Positions 11,890-24,048 of a stretch of DNA of 64,000 nucleotides are shown in pieces. The stretch is taken from contig CP141127.1 of NCBI GenBank assembly GCA_035236585.1, positions 48,684,001 through 48,748,000 of the forward strand, read 5' to 3'. Below the pieces are notes generated by a model. It ran no database searches. It was not told the origin of the DNA and saw only the letters and a program-made list of their open reading frames with translations. Origin of the DNA: Warburgia ugandensis. Taxonomy: Eukaryota; Streptophyta; Magnoliopsida; Canellales; Canellaceae. A program made the translations under genes and the position numbers. Every line of letters starts with the position of its first letter. The first letter of the stretch is position 1.

Positions 11890-13180
11890 GATGGAGGAGT
11901 CAAATTCAAGGGTAGATTGGTAGTACCATCAGATGAGGGTTTGACGCGTGAGTTACTTCAGGAGGCACACCAGTCCCAATATACGATCCATCTTGGAGGT
12001 GCGAAGATGTATCAGGATCTCATGAGACATTTTTGGTGGAATGGTATGAAGAAGGATCTTGAAGAGTGCATAGCACGGCGTCTAACTTTTCAGCAGGTCA
12101 AGGCTAAGCATTAGTGTCCATCAGGACTACTTCAGACATTGGACCTTCCTGAGTGAAAGTGGGATCATATTGTGGACAGGTTAACCAAGTCCGCTCATTT
12201 CCTTCCTACCAGACAGAATCAGATGGTGGACAGCCTAATGAAATTGTATGTCTAGGAGATCGTGAGTCTACATGGAGTTCCCTTAATGATTATATCGGAT
12301 CGAGATACTCGGTTTACTTCAAAGTATTGGAAGAGTGTGCAAGAGGCTCTAGGATCGAGGCTAAAATTTAGCACAACATTTCACCCTCAGACAGACGGTT
12401 AGAGTGAGAGGACCATCCAGATGATTGAGGATATGCTATAGGCTTGTGTTATGGATTGGAAGGGCAACTGGGAAGATCATTTACCACTGGTCGAGTTTGC
12501 TTATAATAATAGCTATCATGTGAGTATTGGCATGGCTCCATATAAGGCACTTTGTGGCAGACATTGTCAGTCACCCTTATGTTGGAGTGATGTAGGAGGG
12601 AGGCACATAGTGAAGTTTGAGTTGGTGGAAGAGTGCGCAGAGAAAGTCTGACTTATTTGGAAGAGATTATTAACAGCTCACAGCCGACAAAAGAGTTATG
12701 CTGACAAGAGGCAGAAAGACTTAGAGTTTCCTGAAGGTGAGCATATGTTCTTAAAGGTTTCCCCCATAAAAGGAGTGATGAGGTTTGGGAATAAAGGGAA
12801 TCGTAGCCCCAGGTACATTGGACCTTTTGAGATGTTATGCAGAGTTGGGTCAGTAGCGTACCAGCTAGCCTTACCACCACAATTGGCAAATGTACATGAT
12901 GTTTTCCATGTATCCATGCTGAGGAAATACAGGTCAGATCCCTCACACGTGTTGGAGCAGATCCCAGGAGAGTTGCAGCCTGATATGACATTTGAGGAGA
13001 GTCCTATGCGCATACTGGATACGAAAGTCAAGGAGTTGAGGACTAAAACTATTTCATTAGTTAAAGTACTTTGGCAACATCATTCACTATAGGAGGCTAC
13101 ATGAGAGAAAGAAGAGGAGATGCAGAGGATCCGCCTAGAGTTATTTACATAGAGGTATGTATCAAAATTTCGAGGACAAA
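11890..13180 (+). pseudogene. Gypsy-2 integrase with chromodomain-like tail, deleted core
   Basis: The zinc-binding N-terminus (E-A-H-Q-S-Q-Y-T-I-H...) and parts of the core ([29 protein letters not shown]) are present. Between W-D-H-I and V-D-R-L-T at about 12160-12185 roughly 20 codons found in relatives are missing, including the first catalytic Asp. The C-terminus (G-P-F-E-M-L, V-H-D-V-F-H-V-S-M-L-R-K-Y) leads into V-K-V-L-W...E-A-T-W-E, a chromodomain-like end. Stops: 12112-12114, 12154-12156, 12400-12402, 12439-12441, 13090-13092. Confidence 0.88.
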
Positions 13181-13185
13181 ATTTT

Positions 13186-13201
13186 AATAAGGTGGGAAGG
13201 A
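13186..13201 (+). other. Polypurine tract of Gypsy-2
   Basis: TAATAAGGTGGGAAGGA stands directly before the LTR start TGTAATATCC and just after the end of the polyprotein (F-R-G-Q-N-F). Confidence 0.8.
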
Positions 13202-14151
13202 TGTAATATCCTATATTTTTAATCTTAAATTAGTGATAAAATTAAATAAATAATTTTATGCATAAAATTTGGTTCTAAAAACTCAAAAACTAGAAAGCAA
13301 GCATTGATAGAATTCCAACGACATAAAGAATGCAAAAAACGAAGCATAAACAAAGAAGTTATGAGCCATTGAAGTTAGAAGGGTGGTTTGGTAATTTGGA
13401 GGGGACCCAAATGCAGGGCTGTTTTGCTAACAGCACCCCTTCCATCCTCCCTTATCAGATCCGACGATTTCACTGGAAAAATTGTCAGAGGGAAGGCGTA
13501 TAAGGGAAGAGTTCCCTTGCTCCTCCCAGCATGTTTCCTTCTCTAGTTGCCCTTGCTCCATTCATTCTCCACCAGACAGGGACGTTGGCAGGGACAGCAC
13601 AGCAACGACCACTGGCAACCCAGATCCAATGCCTGATCGGCAGACCACTGGCAACCCCCAACCTCTTGTCATTATAAACCTTTCTCGGCATCCTTTCCTC
13701 ATATTTAGACCAAGTCTAGTTCCACTGCCCGGCTAGACGACGGTGAAAAAAGATCCGTCGGATTTGTGAAAAATAGGAACTCCATGTACCCTACAAATAT
13801 TATGGAAATAAGTTGATGAAACAGTGTTAGATTAGAGATCAGACAGTCCATCTAGTGCATAAGAAACCCACGGACAAACCCTTTAACTTTGAGGGAGATC
13901 CGACGGTGGAGGACGCTGGAAATCATGAAGAACAGTATGTATGAGAAATTTAGGAACGTGAGAAAAATAGAGAAAAAATCTTAGTTTTTGTCAACATCAA
14001 TCAAAAGGGATGCAAAAAATGGAAACTACATGAAATTCTGAGCAAAATGGTGCAAAAATCGGGAACATTGGGCGCTTGTGGGGTCACCAATGATGACCAA
14101 ACCCCGGTAGTCTTCCTCGGCACCGACTCTCTCATCGGTGCCCTGGCACTG
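13202..14151 (+). repeat. First part of the Gypsy-2 3' LTR
   Basis: Starts TGTAATATCC at the polypurine tract. It ends at CACTG (14147-14151), the target site of Gypsy-3, and resumes at 21995. The open frames within have no recognisable product. Confidence 0.85.
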
Positions 14152-15992
14152 TGTAATGACTCCAATTTTGTAACATTAAAATCCCAAGTTAGCAATGAAA
14201 AGTTCAGTTTTTTAAGATAAGGGTATTTTGGTCATTTCACTATTCACCTTGATTGAACCCAGAAATTTGGTCCTAAAAATGGTATCATTAGGTGCATCTC
14301 AGAAAAATGAATCCAACAAGACCAAAATCACCTAAAACGGAGTTAAAATGAGCAAGTTATGGCCCTTTGAAGTTCAGGGGCAAAAATATAATTTTCACTA
14401 AAAAAACGGATTTAGCCTGCAAAACACAGGGGGCCGTTTTGATACGGGCACCCCTCATCTTCAACCTCCTAGAGGGTTCTAGAACGGCGGTGATTTGAGG
14501 AGAAATCACCACCATTCTGGAGGTTTCTCCACCGCCATTTAAGGGCGGTGAGAGCCCCCTCCAGAACCATCTTATAGCTCTATAAATAGAGCTCTTGGGC
14601 GCCTCTAATGGCAGCCCAAAAGCTTGAGAAAAACCCATAGGCATGGGGATGAACCCTTAATGCCTAAGTAATAAGACCAACCACTCTAAAACCTATAAAA
14701 GATAGGCCAAACTAACCTTGATTCCCCAAACCATGTTCAGGAGCATACGAGGACAAAGGGGTTAGCGCGACCTAGCCAGGTAGATGCTCTATCGCTACTA
14801 GACTTTTCAAAAGAGCCATGATTGTTTTAAGAATACATGTTTTAAGTATATGACTTGTTTAGCATGACTTAATTCAGCATATGATAAATGCTTTATGCAT
14901 AGATATGTTTTATAAATAATTGCATTGAGGTTTTGATAGACTGCATGTCCTTGAGGGTTACCAAAAGACGCTGGAGTGCCCAAAAGATGCTAGGTAGGCA
15001 GTTGTGAGGGACCCAAAGAGGATAGGTTTTGAAAAAGAGGTTTTCGCTTGTTTGATCTGATTATGATTTGGGCTGATAAGCTCATGGGCGCTATGCCGAG
15101 AGGTTTGGGTTGGCCTTCAGCCTCTACCACTATTAGGTGGATGGGTACCATGCTCAAAAAGGGCAACGTCCCTACGTCGACTGCATGTGGTACAGGGGGC
15201 TACCACTGGTGTCACGGCACTGGGTAGACGTGTCATAGGCCCCGTTGAGGCTATGACCGAGTGTCCTCAAGTACCCGGAGACCACACGGCGGCGAGGTCG
15301 TGGGCACAGTTGGACCCTATGGTTTCGTGGACTTATTTGCATTGCATATGGCATGATATGAGGTTGGTCGACCATACCATACTAGATATCCATGAGTTGG
15401 ATTCAATGAAGCATCTTATGCATATCATTATGTTATGATATATATATATATGATACTTTTGACTTGGATTATGTGATTTCCTTAAGTCGTCAATATTCCA
15501 ATTCGATGATGGTTTTTAATCTCGATAATGAACTTGAGTATTCAGACATGCACATGTTTCGAAAGAAGCATATGATTTTAAACATCGCATGCATTATAAA
15601 ACTAGTAGTGATAGACTCCTACTGAGTATAGTATATACTCACCCAATCCTCAACATTTTTCAGACACAAAGTAAACACTTAGGGCAAGGAACGCTTGTGA
15701 CAAAAGACACCCATACTATGTGCAAGTAAGTAAACCCCTACCTTATCTTTCAATGTTACTTGATTGTAGTTACTCTCTATAGCTGAGGCTGTGACTAACA
15801 CTTTCTTGGGAATGATGTTGATTTAAAATTATGCCATGGCTAGATAAATTGAAAAATGTGTTTTGACACTCGGGGTTTTTACGAAAGATTGTTTTCCAAA
15901 AGAAAAAGACATTTCATGCATTTCATATTTATAAAACAAGAGATCTCAACTTTTTATCAAATTTGCATCATATAAAAACCCAGGTCGTCACA
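14152..15992 (+). repeat. 5' LTR of Gypsy-3 (1841 bp, with internal deletion)
   Basis: Begins TGTAATGACTCC and ends GTCGTCACA. A TATAAATA box at 14581-14588 is the likely core promoter. Compared with the 3' LTR it lacks about 665 bp at about 14634, just downstream of the TATA box, where the flanks share a short CC/ACC microhomology. A (TA)n tract lies at about 15439-15450. Elsewhere it differs from the 3' LTR by scattered, mostly transition changes. Confidence 0.93.
14581..14588 (+). promoter_or_regulatory. Putative TATA box of the Gypsy-3 5' LTR
   Basis: TATAAATA within GCTCTATAAATAGAGC; the same motif is at 19869-19876 in the 3' LTR. The position inside the LTR fits the retrotransposon RNA promoter; no transcript evidence is available. 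Confidence 0.55.
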
Positions 15993-15994
15993 GT

Positions 15995-16006
15995 TGGTAT
16001 CAGAGC
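15995..16006 (+). other. Primer-binding site of Gypsy-3 (tRNA-iMet type)
   Basis: TGGTATCAGAGC, two bases after the LTR end, is the standard primer site complementary to initiator tRNA-Met. Confidence 0.93.
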
Positions 16007-16132
16007 ACGGTTTGACGTTACTCACAGCCCAGTTATGAGGAGAATAACTTATAATCAAGTTTCATCCATGAAAGAGTAAGGGGTAATAGGATAACACATA
16101 CTAAGGTTTGGTAAATTACCTTGTGATTGCAG

Positions 16133-17100
16133 ATGCATAAGAAGAAAGGAAGCAATGTTCCAAGACCTGAAGCCCCACCAGTGGACTCCACTGGGTCGAG
16201 AATGGGATGGCTGAATTATTATAGCAATTCCTACAGAATATGGGACAGTACATGAATAGTCAAAGCCAAACTCCTACCACTCGAGATCCTTCCCCTGATA
16301 TAGTAATAGATAGGACTGAGGTTCAGTTAGAAAGGTTTCAGAAACTAGCTCCCTCATTCACGGGAGAAGATGAAGCATCTACAGCTAAAAAATGGTTAAT
16401 TGATATTGAAAAGATATTTAAAGCCATGAACATAGCTGAAGAAAGAAAAGTACCCATGGCCACATTTGTGTTTAGGGGAGAGGCTACCTTTTGGTGGGAA
16501 ACAGCAGAAAGAACTTATTTCGACCAGCAAGAAACAATAGGATGGAAAGAGTTTAAAAAGGTCTTTAATGACAAATATTATCCTAAACACGTAAGAAAAC
16601 AGAAGGAAAAGGAATTTATGGACTTAGAACAAGGGAATATGACTGTCCAATAGTATGAAAATAGATTCATCAGCCTCCAAAGATTTGCACCACATGCTTG
16701 TGCTGATGAGGAAGATGCGGTAGAAAGATTTGTAGATGGGCTCAACCCAGGACTCAGGAGTAGAGTTCTAGGTTTCCAACCTTCCACCGTAGCCAAGGCA
16801 GTAGAAATGGCCTCCTTATACGAAAAAGATTATCAAAGGAACCAGGCAATAAAGGAAACTAAGAACATCAACACCATGAGAAATAAAGGAAAGAGACCAT
16901 TTCAATCATCTGGACCTAAGCCACCTTTCATGAAATCATTTAAAAATAGAGGAAGAAGACTAGACTGGAAGGCATGCCCCAGGTGTAACAGAAATCATTC
17001 AGGCAAATCATGTCCCACTTTCAACATCACTTGCTATAGTTGTGGAGAATTAGGACATTTTGCTAGTAATTGTCCAAAAAGGAAAATGCAAGAGTGTAGA
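16133..17100 (+). pseudogene. Gypsy-3 gag remnant with zinc knuckles
   Basis: A candidate start ATG is at 16133, but an early frameshift and stop near 16224 separate it from the main frame (open from 16240). The core has F-T-G-E-D-E-A-S-T-A-K-K-W-L-I-D-I-E-K-I-F and F-R-G-E-A-T-F-W-W. A TAG at 16651-16653 replaces a Gln. A C-P-R-C-N...H...C cluster (about 16975-17013) precedes the CCHC knuckle C-Y-S-C-G-E-L-G-H-F-A-S-N-C at 17032-17073, which is intact. Confidence 0.92.
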
Positions 17101-17189
17101 GAAGATCAAGTTCCAAAAAGCCAAGGACGTGTCTTTGCCCTCACTTCCAGTCAAGCCCAGGCTTCAAATGCAGAAGTTGAAGGTATTCT

Positions 17190-17580
17190 TTCTATCTATG
17201 CTACACCTGCTAAAGTTTTATTTGATACAGGCTCCACTCATTCTTTCATATCCCGGGAGTTTGCATCATCCTTGGACATTATACCACAGGACCTGGACTT
17301 CACTCTAGAAGTCATGACTCCTGTAGGCTAGGCACTTCCCACGTATTCTTATCTCCAGGATGTCCCCATTTTGATTAAGGACCATTTGCTACATGCCAAT
17401 CTTATTCACTTAGATATGAATGACTTCGACATCATCCTAAGTATGGACTGGCTAGCCTTTCATCAAGCCTTTGTTGATTGCCGCCAGAAATGTGCACTTT
17501 TACCCTACCTAATGGAGACACTTTCACCCTCCAAGGAAGAAAGGATTAGTTTGGAGCGTGTGTTATTTCTTCCATGAAAG
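17190..17580 (+). pseudogene. Gypsy-3 aspartic protease remnant
   Basis: Active site L-F-D-T-G-S-T-H-S-F-I-S at 17218-17253, then a TAG at 17329-17331. The second half (F-D-I-I-L-S-M-D-W-L) follows to about 17460. Frame breaks continue to the ORF end at 17577. Confidence 0.9.
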
Positions 17581-17619
17581 CAGTTAAGCACATTGCTCAA
17601 GGATGCCCCTTCTTCTTAG

Positions 17620-18370
17620 CCAAGATTGAATCTGTCGAGAGTCCTCAACCAAAGCTAGAGGATGTCAAGGTAGTCCGAGAATTTCCTGACATATTCCCTG
17701 AGGAATTACTAGGTCTACCTCCCCTAAGAGAAATTGAGTTTATCATTGACCTTATGCCTGGTACTTCCCCCATTTCCAAAGCTCCTTACCGAATGGCTCC
17801 TGCAGAACTGAAGACCCAGTTATAGGAACTACTTGACAAAGGGTTCATATGACCTAGTGTATCTTCGTGGGGAGCTCCAGTCCTTTTTGTTAAGAAAAAG
17901 GATGGCTCCATGAGATTGTGCGTAGACTATCGGATGCTAAATAGGGTCACCATTAAGAATAAGTACCCCCTTCCCCGAATTGATGACCTTTTCGATCAAC
18001 TTCAGTCAGCCAGAGTCTTCTCTAAGATTGATCTACGATCTGGATACCATCAACTTCGAGTTAGAGAAGAAGATATCCCAAGACAGCCTTCAGGACTCGA
18101 TACGACCATTATGAATTCAGAGTGATGTCCTTTGGTTTAACTAATGCTCCAACCGCATTTATGGACCTCATGAATAGGGTGTTCAAGGAGTACTTAGATA
18201 AATTCATCATAGTGTTTGTGGATGATATCTTAATATATTCTGAAACTCCTAAAGACCATAAGGAACATCTAAGGATAACATTAAGCACCCTACGAGCACA
18301 CAAGTTATATGCAAAATTCAGTAAGTGTGAGTTTTGGCTGGAAAAGGTGAATTTCTTAGGGCACATTATT
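17620..18370 (+). pseudogene. Gypsy-3 reverse transcriptase remnant
   Basis: Motifs [36 protein letters not shown] and the catalytic F-V-D-D-I-L-I-Y-S at about 18215-18242 are present. Stops are at 17823-17825 and 17850-17852. At about 18080 one base is missing from what should read P-K-T-A-F, shifting frame until 18122. Confidence 0.93.
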
Positions 18371-19000
18371 TCTCAGGATGGCATAGCAGTGGACCCCACT
18401 AAGGTTGAATCAGTACAGAACTGGGAAAGACCTAAGACAGTCACAGAAATAAGAAGCTTCTTAAGACTTGCCGGATATTACAGGAGATTCATTGAGGGTT
18501 TTTCACAAATTGTTCTACCTCTAACTAAGCTGACCAGGAAAGACACAAGATTTGAATGGACTGATAAATGTGAGGAAAGCTTCCAGGAACTAAAAAGAAG
18601 GTTAACTACAGCACCTGTCCTTAACTTACCTTCAGGAAGTGGCGGATTTGAGATATACAGCGATACCTCGCAACAAGGACTAGGCTGCGTACTTATGCAA
18701 CATGGGAAGGTAATTGCTTATGCTTCTTGACAACTCAAGAAGCATGAATTCAATTACCCGACCCATGACTTGGAATTAGCGGCCATAGTCTTTGCCTTGC
18801 GAATTTGGAGACATTATTTATATGGGGAAAAGTTTGAAGTTTTTTTAGATCACAAGAGTCTTAAATATATCTTTTCCCAACAAGACTTAAACATGCAACA
18901 AAGAAGATGGATGGAATACTTAAAAGACTATGACTTCTCCATTCATTATCACCCTGGAAAAGCTAATGTGGTAGCTGATGCATTAAGTAGAAAAACCCAA
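18371..19000 (+). pseudogene. Gypsy-3 RNase H remnant
   Basis: Reads [35 protein letters not shown] (the catalytic-region Asp retained), then a TGA at 18728-18730 where relatives have Arg, then D-H-K-S-L-K-Y-I-F and [16 protein letters not shown]. Confidence 0.93.
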
Positions 19001-19129
19001 GGGATGTGTGCAAGTTTATTAATTAAGAGATGGAAGCTATTACAAGAAGTAATCACATGGAAACCAAATATAAGTAAGCACAAGATCGTTATGGCAGGCC
19101 TAACAATAAAGTCAGCTGTTAATGAAAAG

Positions 19130-19454
19130 GTTAAGCAAGAACAGAAAGGAGATCCGGATATACAAGCTTTCATAGGAAAACTAGGGTTTACTAAAGAGGA
19201 AGATGGTAGCATCTACATGCAAGGAAGATTAGTGGTACCGACTAATGAAGAGTTAAGATAAGAAATCTTAAAAGAGGCTCATCGGTCTAAGTATACTATA
19301 CACCCGGGAGGAACTAAGATGTACCAAGACGTAAAGAGACAATATTGGTGGGATGGTATGAGAAGAGACTTAGGAATCGGAGTCAGAAATGCGAGAAAAG
19401 TACCCCAAGATCTTTTGACTATATATATTATAGAATTTCGGGGGCAAAATTCCC
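19130..19454 (+). pseudogene. Gypsy-3 integrase stub (catalytic core and tail deleted)
   Basis: Only the zinc-binding start survives: E-A-H-R-S-K-Y-T-I-H-P-G-G-T-K-M (about 19275-19325), then W-W-D-G-M-R-R-D-L. At about 19375 the sequence jumps to the very end of the polyprotein, E-F-R-G-Q-N-S-P-K-G (about 19434). The whole DDE core and chromodomain are absent. A TAA at 19259-19261 also breaks the frame. Confidence 0.85.
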
Positions 19455-19469
19455 CTAAGGGGGTAAGAA
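19455..19469 (+). other. Polypurine tract of Gypsy-3
   Basis: TAAGGGGGTAAGAA immediately precedes the 3' LTR start TGTAATAACTCC. Confidence 0.85.
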
Positions 19470-21989
19470 TGTAATAACTCCAGTTTTGTAACATTAAAAT
19501 CCCAAGTTAGCAATTAAAAGTTCAGTTTTTGAAGATAAGGGTATTTTGGTCTATTCACCTTGACTGAACCCATAAATTTGGTCCTAAAAATGGTACCATT
19601 AGGTGCGTCTCGGAAAAAGGAATCCAACAAGACCAAAATTACCCAAAACGGAGTTAAAATGAGCAAGTTATGGCCCTTTGAAGTTCAGGGGCAAAAATAT
19701 AATTTTCACTAAAAAAACAGATTTAGCCTGCAAAACACAGGGGGCCGTTTTGATACAGGCACCCCTCATCTTCAACCTCCTAGAGGGTTCTAGAACGGCG
19801 ATGATTGGAGGAGAAATCACCACTATTCAAGGGCGGTGAGAGCCCCCTCCAGAACCATCTTATAGCTCTATAAATAGAGCTCTTGGGCACCTCTAATGGA
19901 AGCCCAAAAGCTTGGGAAAAACCTATTTTGGAGAAGCAACCAAGAGGAGAAAAGTGGAGAAAAACCCAGCAACGAGCCAAGTATGCCCAAGATCCCTCAA
20001 AACCCGTCTTCACATTAGTCCTAGGCTCAGCTTCCCTAAGTTTTTGCATGAAAAATCATGCAAAATAGAGCCTTAGAGAGTCACAAAGGACCCAGGGACG
20101 ATCCTTGGGCCGCACTGGTTCGACAAGGTCAAACCAGGGCGTCCCAAGGACGCCTCGGTCCCCCAATGAGCGAAACGCTCCCCACCGCACAGAACACGTC
20201 GATCGCGTTCGAGAGAAACCAGCGGGTGCGTTCGTGGACGCGCTTGCAAAAGGAAAAGACGGGCGGGAAATCCAGCGCGTTGCAGACACGCCCGTTGGGG
20301 CGCATGCCGTTGACGCGCAGCGCGCTAGCATTCTGGGATTTCCACCTCTTAAAGGCCCTTATGTACATGTGATACTAAAAAGCTTCTAACTTGAGATCTA
20401 GAGCTCCGATTGAGGTGCCGCAAAAGGCTTTGTGTCCGTGTCGACAATGCGGACACACCTAAACTATAAAATCCCTGATCAAGGCCTAATCAAAGGTGGG
20501 CACGACCCTTAGAATAGGATGGTGGCGCATGGCCGTTAGACCTTTGGAAAACTGATGATACTAAGGCCCAATTAGGACCTTAGGATACCCATAGGCATGG
20601 GGATGAACCCTTAATGCCTAAGTAATAAGACCAACCACTCTAAAACCTATAAAAGATAGGCCAAACTAACCTTGATTCCCCAAACCATGTTCAGGAGCAT
20701 ACGAGGACAAAGGGGTTAGCGCGACCTAGCCAGGTAGATGCTCTATCGCTACTAGACTTTTCAAAAGAGCCATGATTGTTTTAAGAATACATGTTTTAAG
20801 TATATGACTTGTTTAGCATGACTTAATTCAGCATATGATAAATGCTTTATGCATAGATATGTTTTGTAAATAATTGCATATACATTATGCATAGATATGT
20901 TTTGCAAACAATTGCATACTTTGTATGATTTGTGAAGCATTAAGTTTTTGACAGACTGCATGTCCTTGAGGGTTACCACAAGACGCTGGAGTGCCCAAAA
21001 GATGCTGGGTAGGCAGTTGTGAGAGACTCAAAGAGGACAGGTTTTGAAAAAGAGGTTTTCGCTTGTTTGATCTGATTATGATTTGGGCTGATAAGCTCGT
21101 GGGCGCTATGCCGAGAGGTTTAGGTTGGTCTTCAGCCTCTACCACTATTAGGTGGATGGGTACCACGCCCAAAAAGGGCAACATCCCTACGTCGACTGCA
21201 TGTGGTACAAGGGTCAGCGTGTCATAGGCCCCGTTGAGGCTATGACCGAGTGTCCTCAGGTACCCGGGGACCACACGATGGTGAGGTCGTGGGCATAGTT
21301 GGACCCTATGGTTTCGTGGACTTATTTGCATTGCATATGGCATGATATGAGGTTGGTCGACCATACCATACTAGATATCCATGAGTTGGATTCAGTGAGG
21401 CATCTTATGCATATCATTATGTTATGATATATATATATATATATATGATACTTTCAACTTGGATTATGTGATTTCCTTAAGTCGTCAATATTCCAATTCG
21501 ATGATGGTTTTTAATCTCGATAATGAACTTGAGTATTCAGACATGCACATGTTTTGAAAGAAGCATATGATTTTAAACATCGCATGCATTATAAAACTAG
21601 TAGTGATAGACTCCTACTGAGTATAGTATATACTCACCCAATCCTCAACATTTTTCAGACACTAAGTAAACACTTAAGGGCAAGGAACGCTTGTGACAAA
21701 AGACACCCATACTATGTGCAAGTAAGTAAACCCCTACCTTATCTTTCAATGTTACTTGATTGTAGTTACTCTCTATAGCTGAGGCTGTGACTAACACTTT
21801 CTTAGTTATAATATTAATTTAAAATTATGCCATGGCTAAATAAATTGAAAATTGTGTTTTGACACTCGGGGTTTTTTACGAAAGATTGTTTTCCAAAAGA
21901 AAAAGACATTTCATGCATTTCATATTTATAAAACAAGAGATCTCGCCTTTTTATCAAATTTGCATCATATAAAAACCTGGGTCGTCACA
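19470..21989 (+). repeat. 3' LTR of Gypsy-3 (2520 bp)
   Basis: Starts TGTAATAACTCC and ends GTCGTCACA, followed by the TSD CACTG. It keeps the about 665-bp segment (19924-20587), partly GC-rich with many GCGC/CGCG steps, that is missing from the 5' LTR. A TATAAATA box is at 19869-19876, and a (TA)n tract at about 21428-21445 is longer than in the 5' copy. Open frames of about 60-160 codons inside it have no recognisable product. Confidence 0.93.
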
Positions 21990-21994
21990 CACTG

Positions 21995-24048
21995 ACACGG
22001 GACGCCGAGCAGGATGCCTCAGTGGGAATGCAGCACAGGTGTGTCGTCTTGTGCGCGCGACGCATGGGAGTGCTTGCGCGCGCTGTCACCAACGGTCGGG
22101 ATGCCCTGCGTCCTGGCGACTGAGACGCACATGAGAGTGCGTCACAGTAACCAGAACGCACGCAGTGCATCCTGCTGCGTGCCCTGGGACTGTTGCGTCT
22201 TGGTGATGCTGGTTTTTGCCTATGTAAACCCGGGCTGCCAATGTAAACTGGTGCTAATGCACCGCCTGACCCCTATAAATTAATAATATTAATTTATAAA
22301 GTATTTTCACAAAAAACTTGATTTTTAGAGCTATAGAGGTCCAAATCACTATTGGAAACATCCGTTGTGATAGTCTTGATGATGCAGACCTAGATTTAAG
22401 TAAAAAACTTATAAGTGACAACTTTTAATTTAGAAAAAATTATAAAATAGTACTGTGGTATTGACATGTAAATCTGAACGTTTAAGATAAGGGGATTATA
22501 TGCTTGAGTTGAGTGATTGCACATCGAGGTAGCTGACGACATTTAATGTTATGTTTTGATTTTAGACCTTACATTATCATAGTATCATGATTGATTGTGA
22601 TTTAATTGACACGTGTTCTTTTAGTTTAGGATTTTATGAGACTCCACGTTTCATGTTATGATCGATACTAGAATTTGATAATATATTGAATGAAATTATG
22701 ATCGATGATTTTATGAGATTGATACTCCGCATTTATGCATAATTAGAAATTATCTTTCTTTATTGCATTACTGAAACTGATAGGTTTTCCTGAGAAAGGA
22801 CATGGGAGGCTTAGTGGCTGGTCCTTTTAAAGGCTAACCCCCAAGATGAGGGGCATGCCTTGGGGATTGCGAGCCATGAGTGCTCTTGGTTTTTGAGATA
22901 TGTGTTTTTTGTGTTTGGGGTTTTATGACAGATGCTCTCACCTGATGGATGCCATGCTAGGAGGCAGTAGGGTCGGCCACCCACCCTCTGAGATTTGTGA
23001 TGTGATTGTGATATGATAGACACGTACCCACAGATAGCTTTTGGTAAGGGTTTGGTAACATGGATAGTCCACACTATCGGTCTGGGGCTTTCCATGGGGA
23101 CGGACGTTAAGTCTCCCGTTATGGTGTTGATGGAGAGCGGCAGTGGTTGAGACCTTAGGGGGTTGCCACTGCGGCATGACGATCCATACTCTTGTTCTGT
23201 ATGCTTGCATGATGAGCATGGAGATATTGTTATATACCTGGGTGTGACGACACTCAGAGGAGTGATATGAGTACTCATGATCTGTTTATACGAGTGTATG
23301 GGACACTTATGGACCCACGTACCTTAGGGTGCCATGTTATAATTGTATGCTCATTTACATTAGATCATATCATGTTTTAAATCCATGACATGATGTTGGC
23401 ATTGCTTATAGTGATTTTACTTTCATAGATGATAGATCTTCTTATTATATCACCACTGTTATTCGATTATTCCATCATTATTACATTAAATGTCTATGTA
23501 CCTACACAAGCAATAGCTTGCTGAGGCATTGCTTTGTTTTGCAATGCCTTAGATCTTGAGCATGACAGCAGGTAGGGAAAGACTATTGAGAGACCATGAT
23601 AGCAGTGGGAGATTCATTTACTTTGACTGATAGACAGTGATGTGAGTTAATAAACAGACTACCATTTGATTTTCTTTATGGACTGTATACTTTTATTTTA
23701 TGGAATTGATTATGATAGTTATATATACGATGGACATTGATGTGGGATGTTATGATGGATAGACCTTGAGCCACATTGTTATTATGTTTTGGATATTTAT
23801 TATTTTGAAAATAAAGGCATTAATGATTTGATGTTGGTTTGACATGTGTATTGTTTCATTTGTATCACCGCAAAATTTTAATTATGTTTTAAATTATAAT
23901 CGTGATGTTTTGGAAAAAGAAAATAACACCTGGAGGTTTTCAATAAATGTTTTAATAAATAATTAATAGAATCTTTTTATTTTGGGATCCTGACTACAAC
24001 TGTTATTATTATTATAAAAAAATGTTATAAAAAGCCCAGGGTGTCACA
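21995..24048 (+). repeat. Second part of the Gypsy-2 3' LTR
   Basis: Resumes after the Gypsy-3 TSD with GC-rich sequence and ends AGGGTGTCACA (CA end). No gene was recognised within it. Together the two LTR parts make about 3004 bp. Confidence 0.8.

Larger units (their letters stand above)
14152..21989 (+). mobile_element. Gypsy-3: chromovirus-like element with two LTRs and TSD CACTG, integrase core deleted
   Basis: Two LTRs (14152-15992 and 19470-21989) flank a tRNA-iMet-type primer site, gag, protease, RT, RNase H, a stub of integrase and a polypurine tract. CACTG at 14147-14151 is repeated at 21990-21994, proving insertion into the Gypsy-2 LTR. Stops, a one-base frameshift in RT and loss of the integrase core make it non-autonomous. 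It is the youngest level of the nest. Confidence 0.95.
8936..24048 (+). mobile_element. Gypsy-2: chromovirus-like Ty3/gypsy element, 5'-truncated, interrupted by Gypsy-3
   Basis: Begins abruptly inside gag with no 5' LTR or primer site, then carries protease, RT, RNase H, integrase, a chromodomain-like tail, a polypurine tract and a 3' LTR of about 3.0 kb split by Gypsy-3 (13202-14151 plus 21995-24048). The long LTR and the V-K-V-L-W...E-A-T-W-E tail suggest the Tekay/Del group of chromoviruses (inference). At least a dozen in-frame stops show it is dead. The left junction near 8935 is approximate. Confidence 0.85.

Noticed and set aside
20056..20389. Overlapping open frames of up to 104 codons on both strands
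   Set aside because: They fall in the GC-rich insert of the Gypsy-3 3' LTR, where stops are rare by composition; no motif seen.
20885..21364. 159-codon minus-strand open frame
   Set aside because: Inside the Gypsy-3 3' LTR; the equivalent 5' LTR region (15172-15375) keeps only a short version, so it is not a conserved gene.
22811..23278. 155-codon minus-strand open frame
   Set aside because: Inside the Gypsy-2 LTR, with no recognised family; treated as chance.
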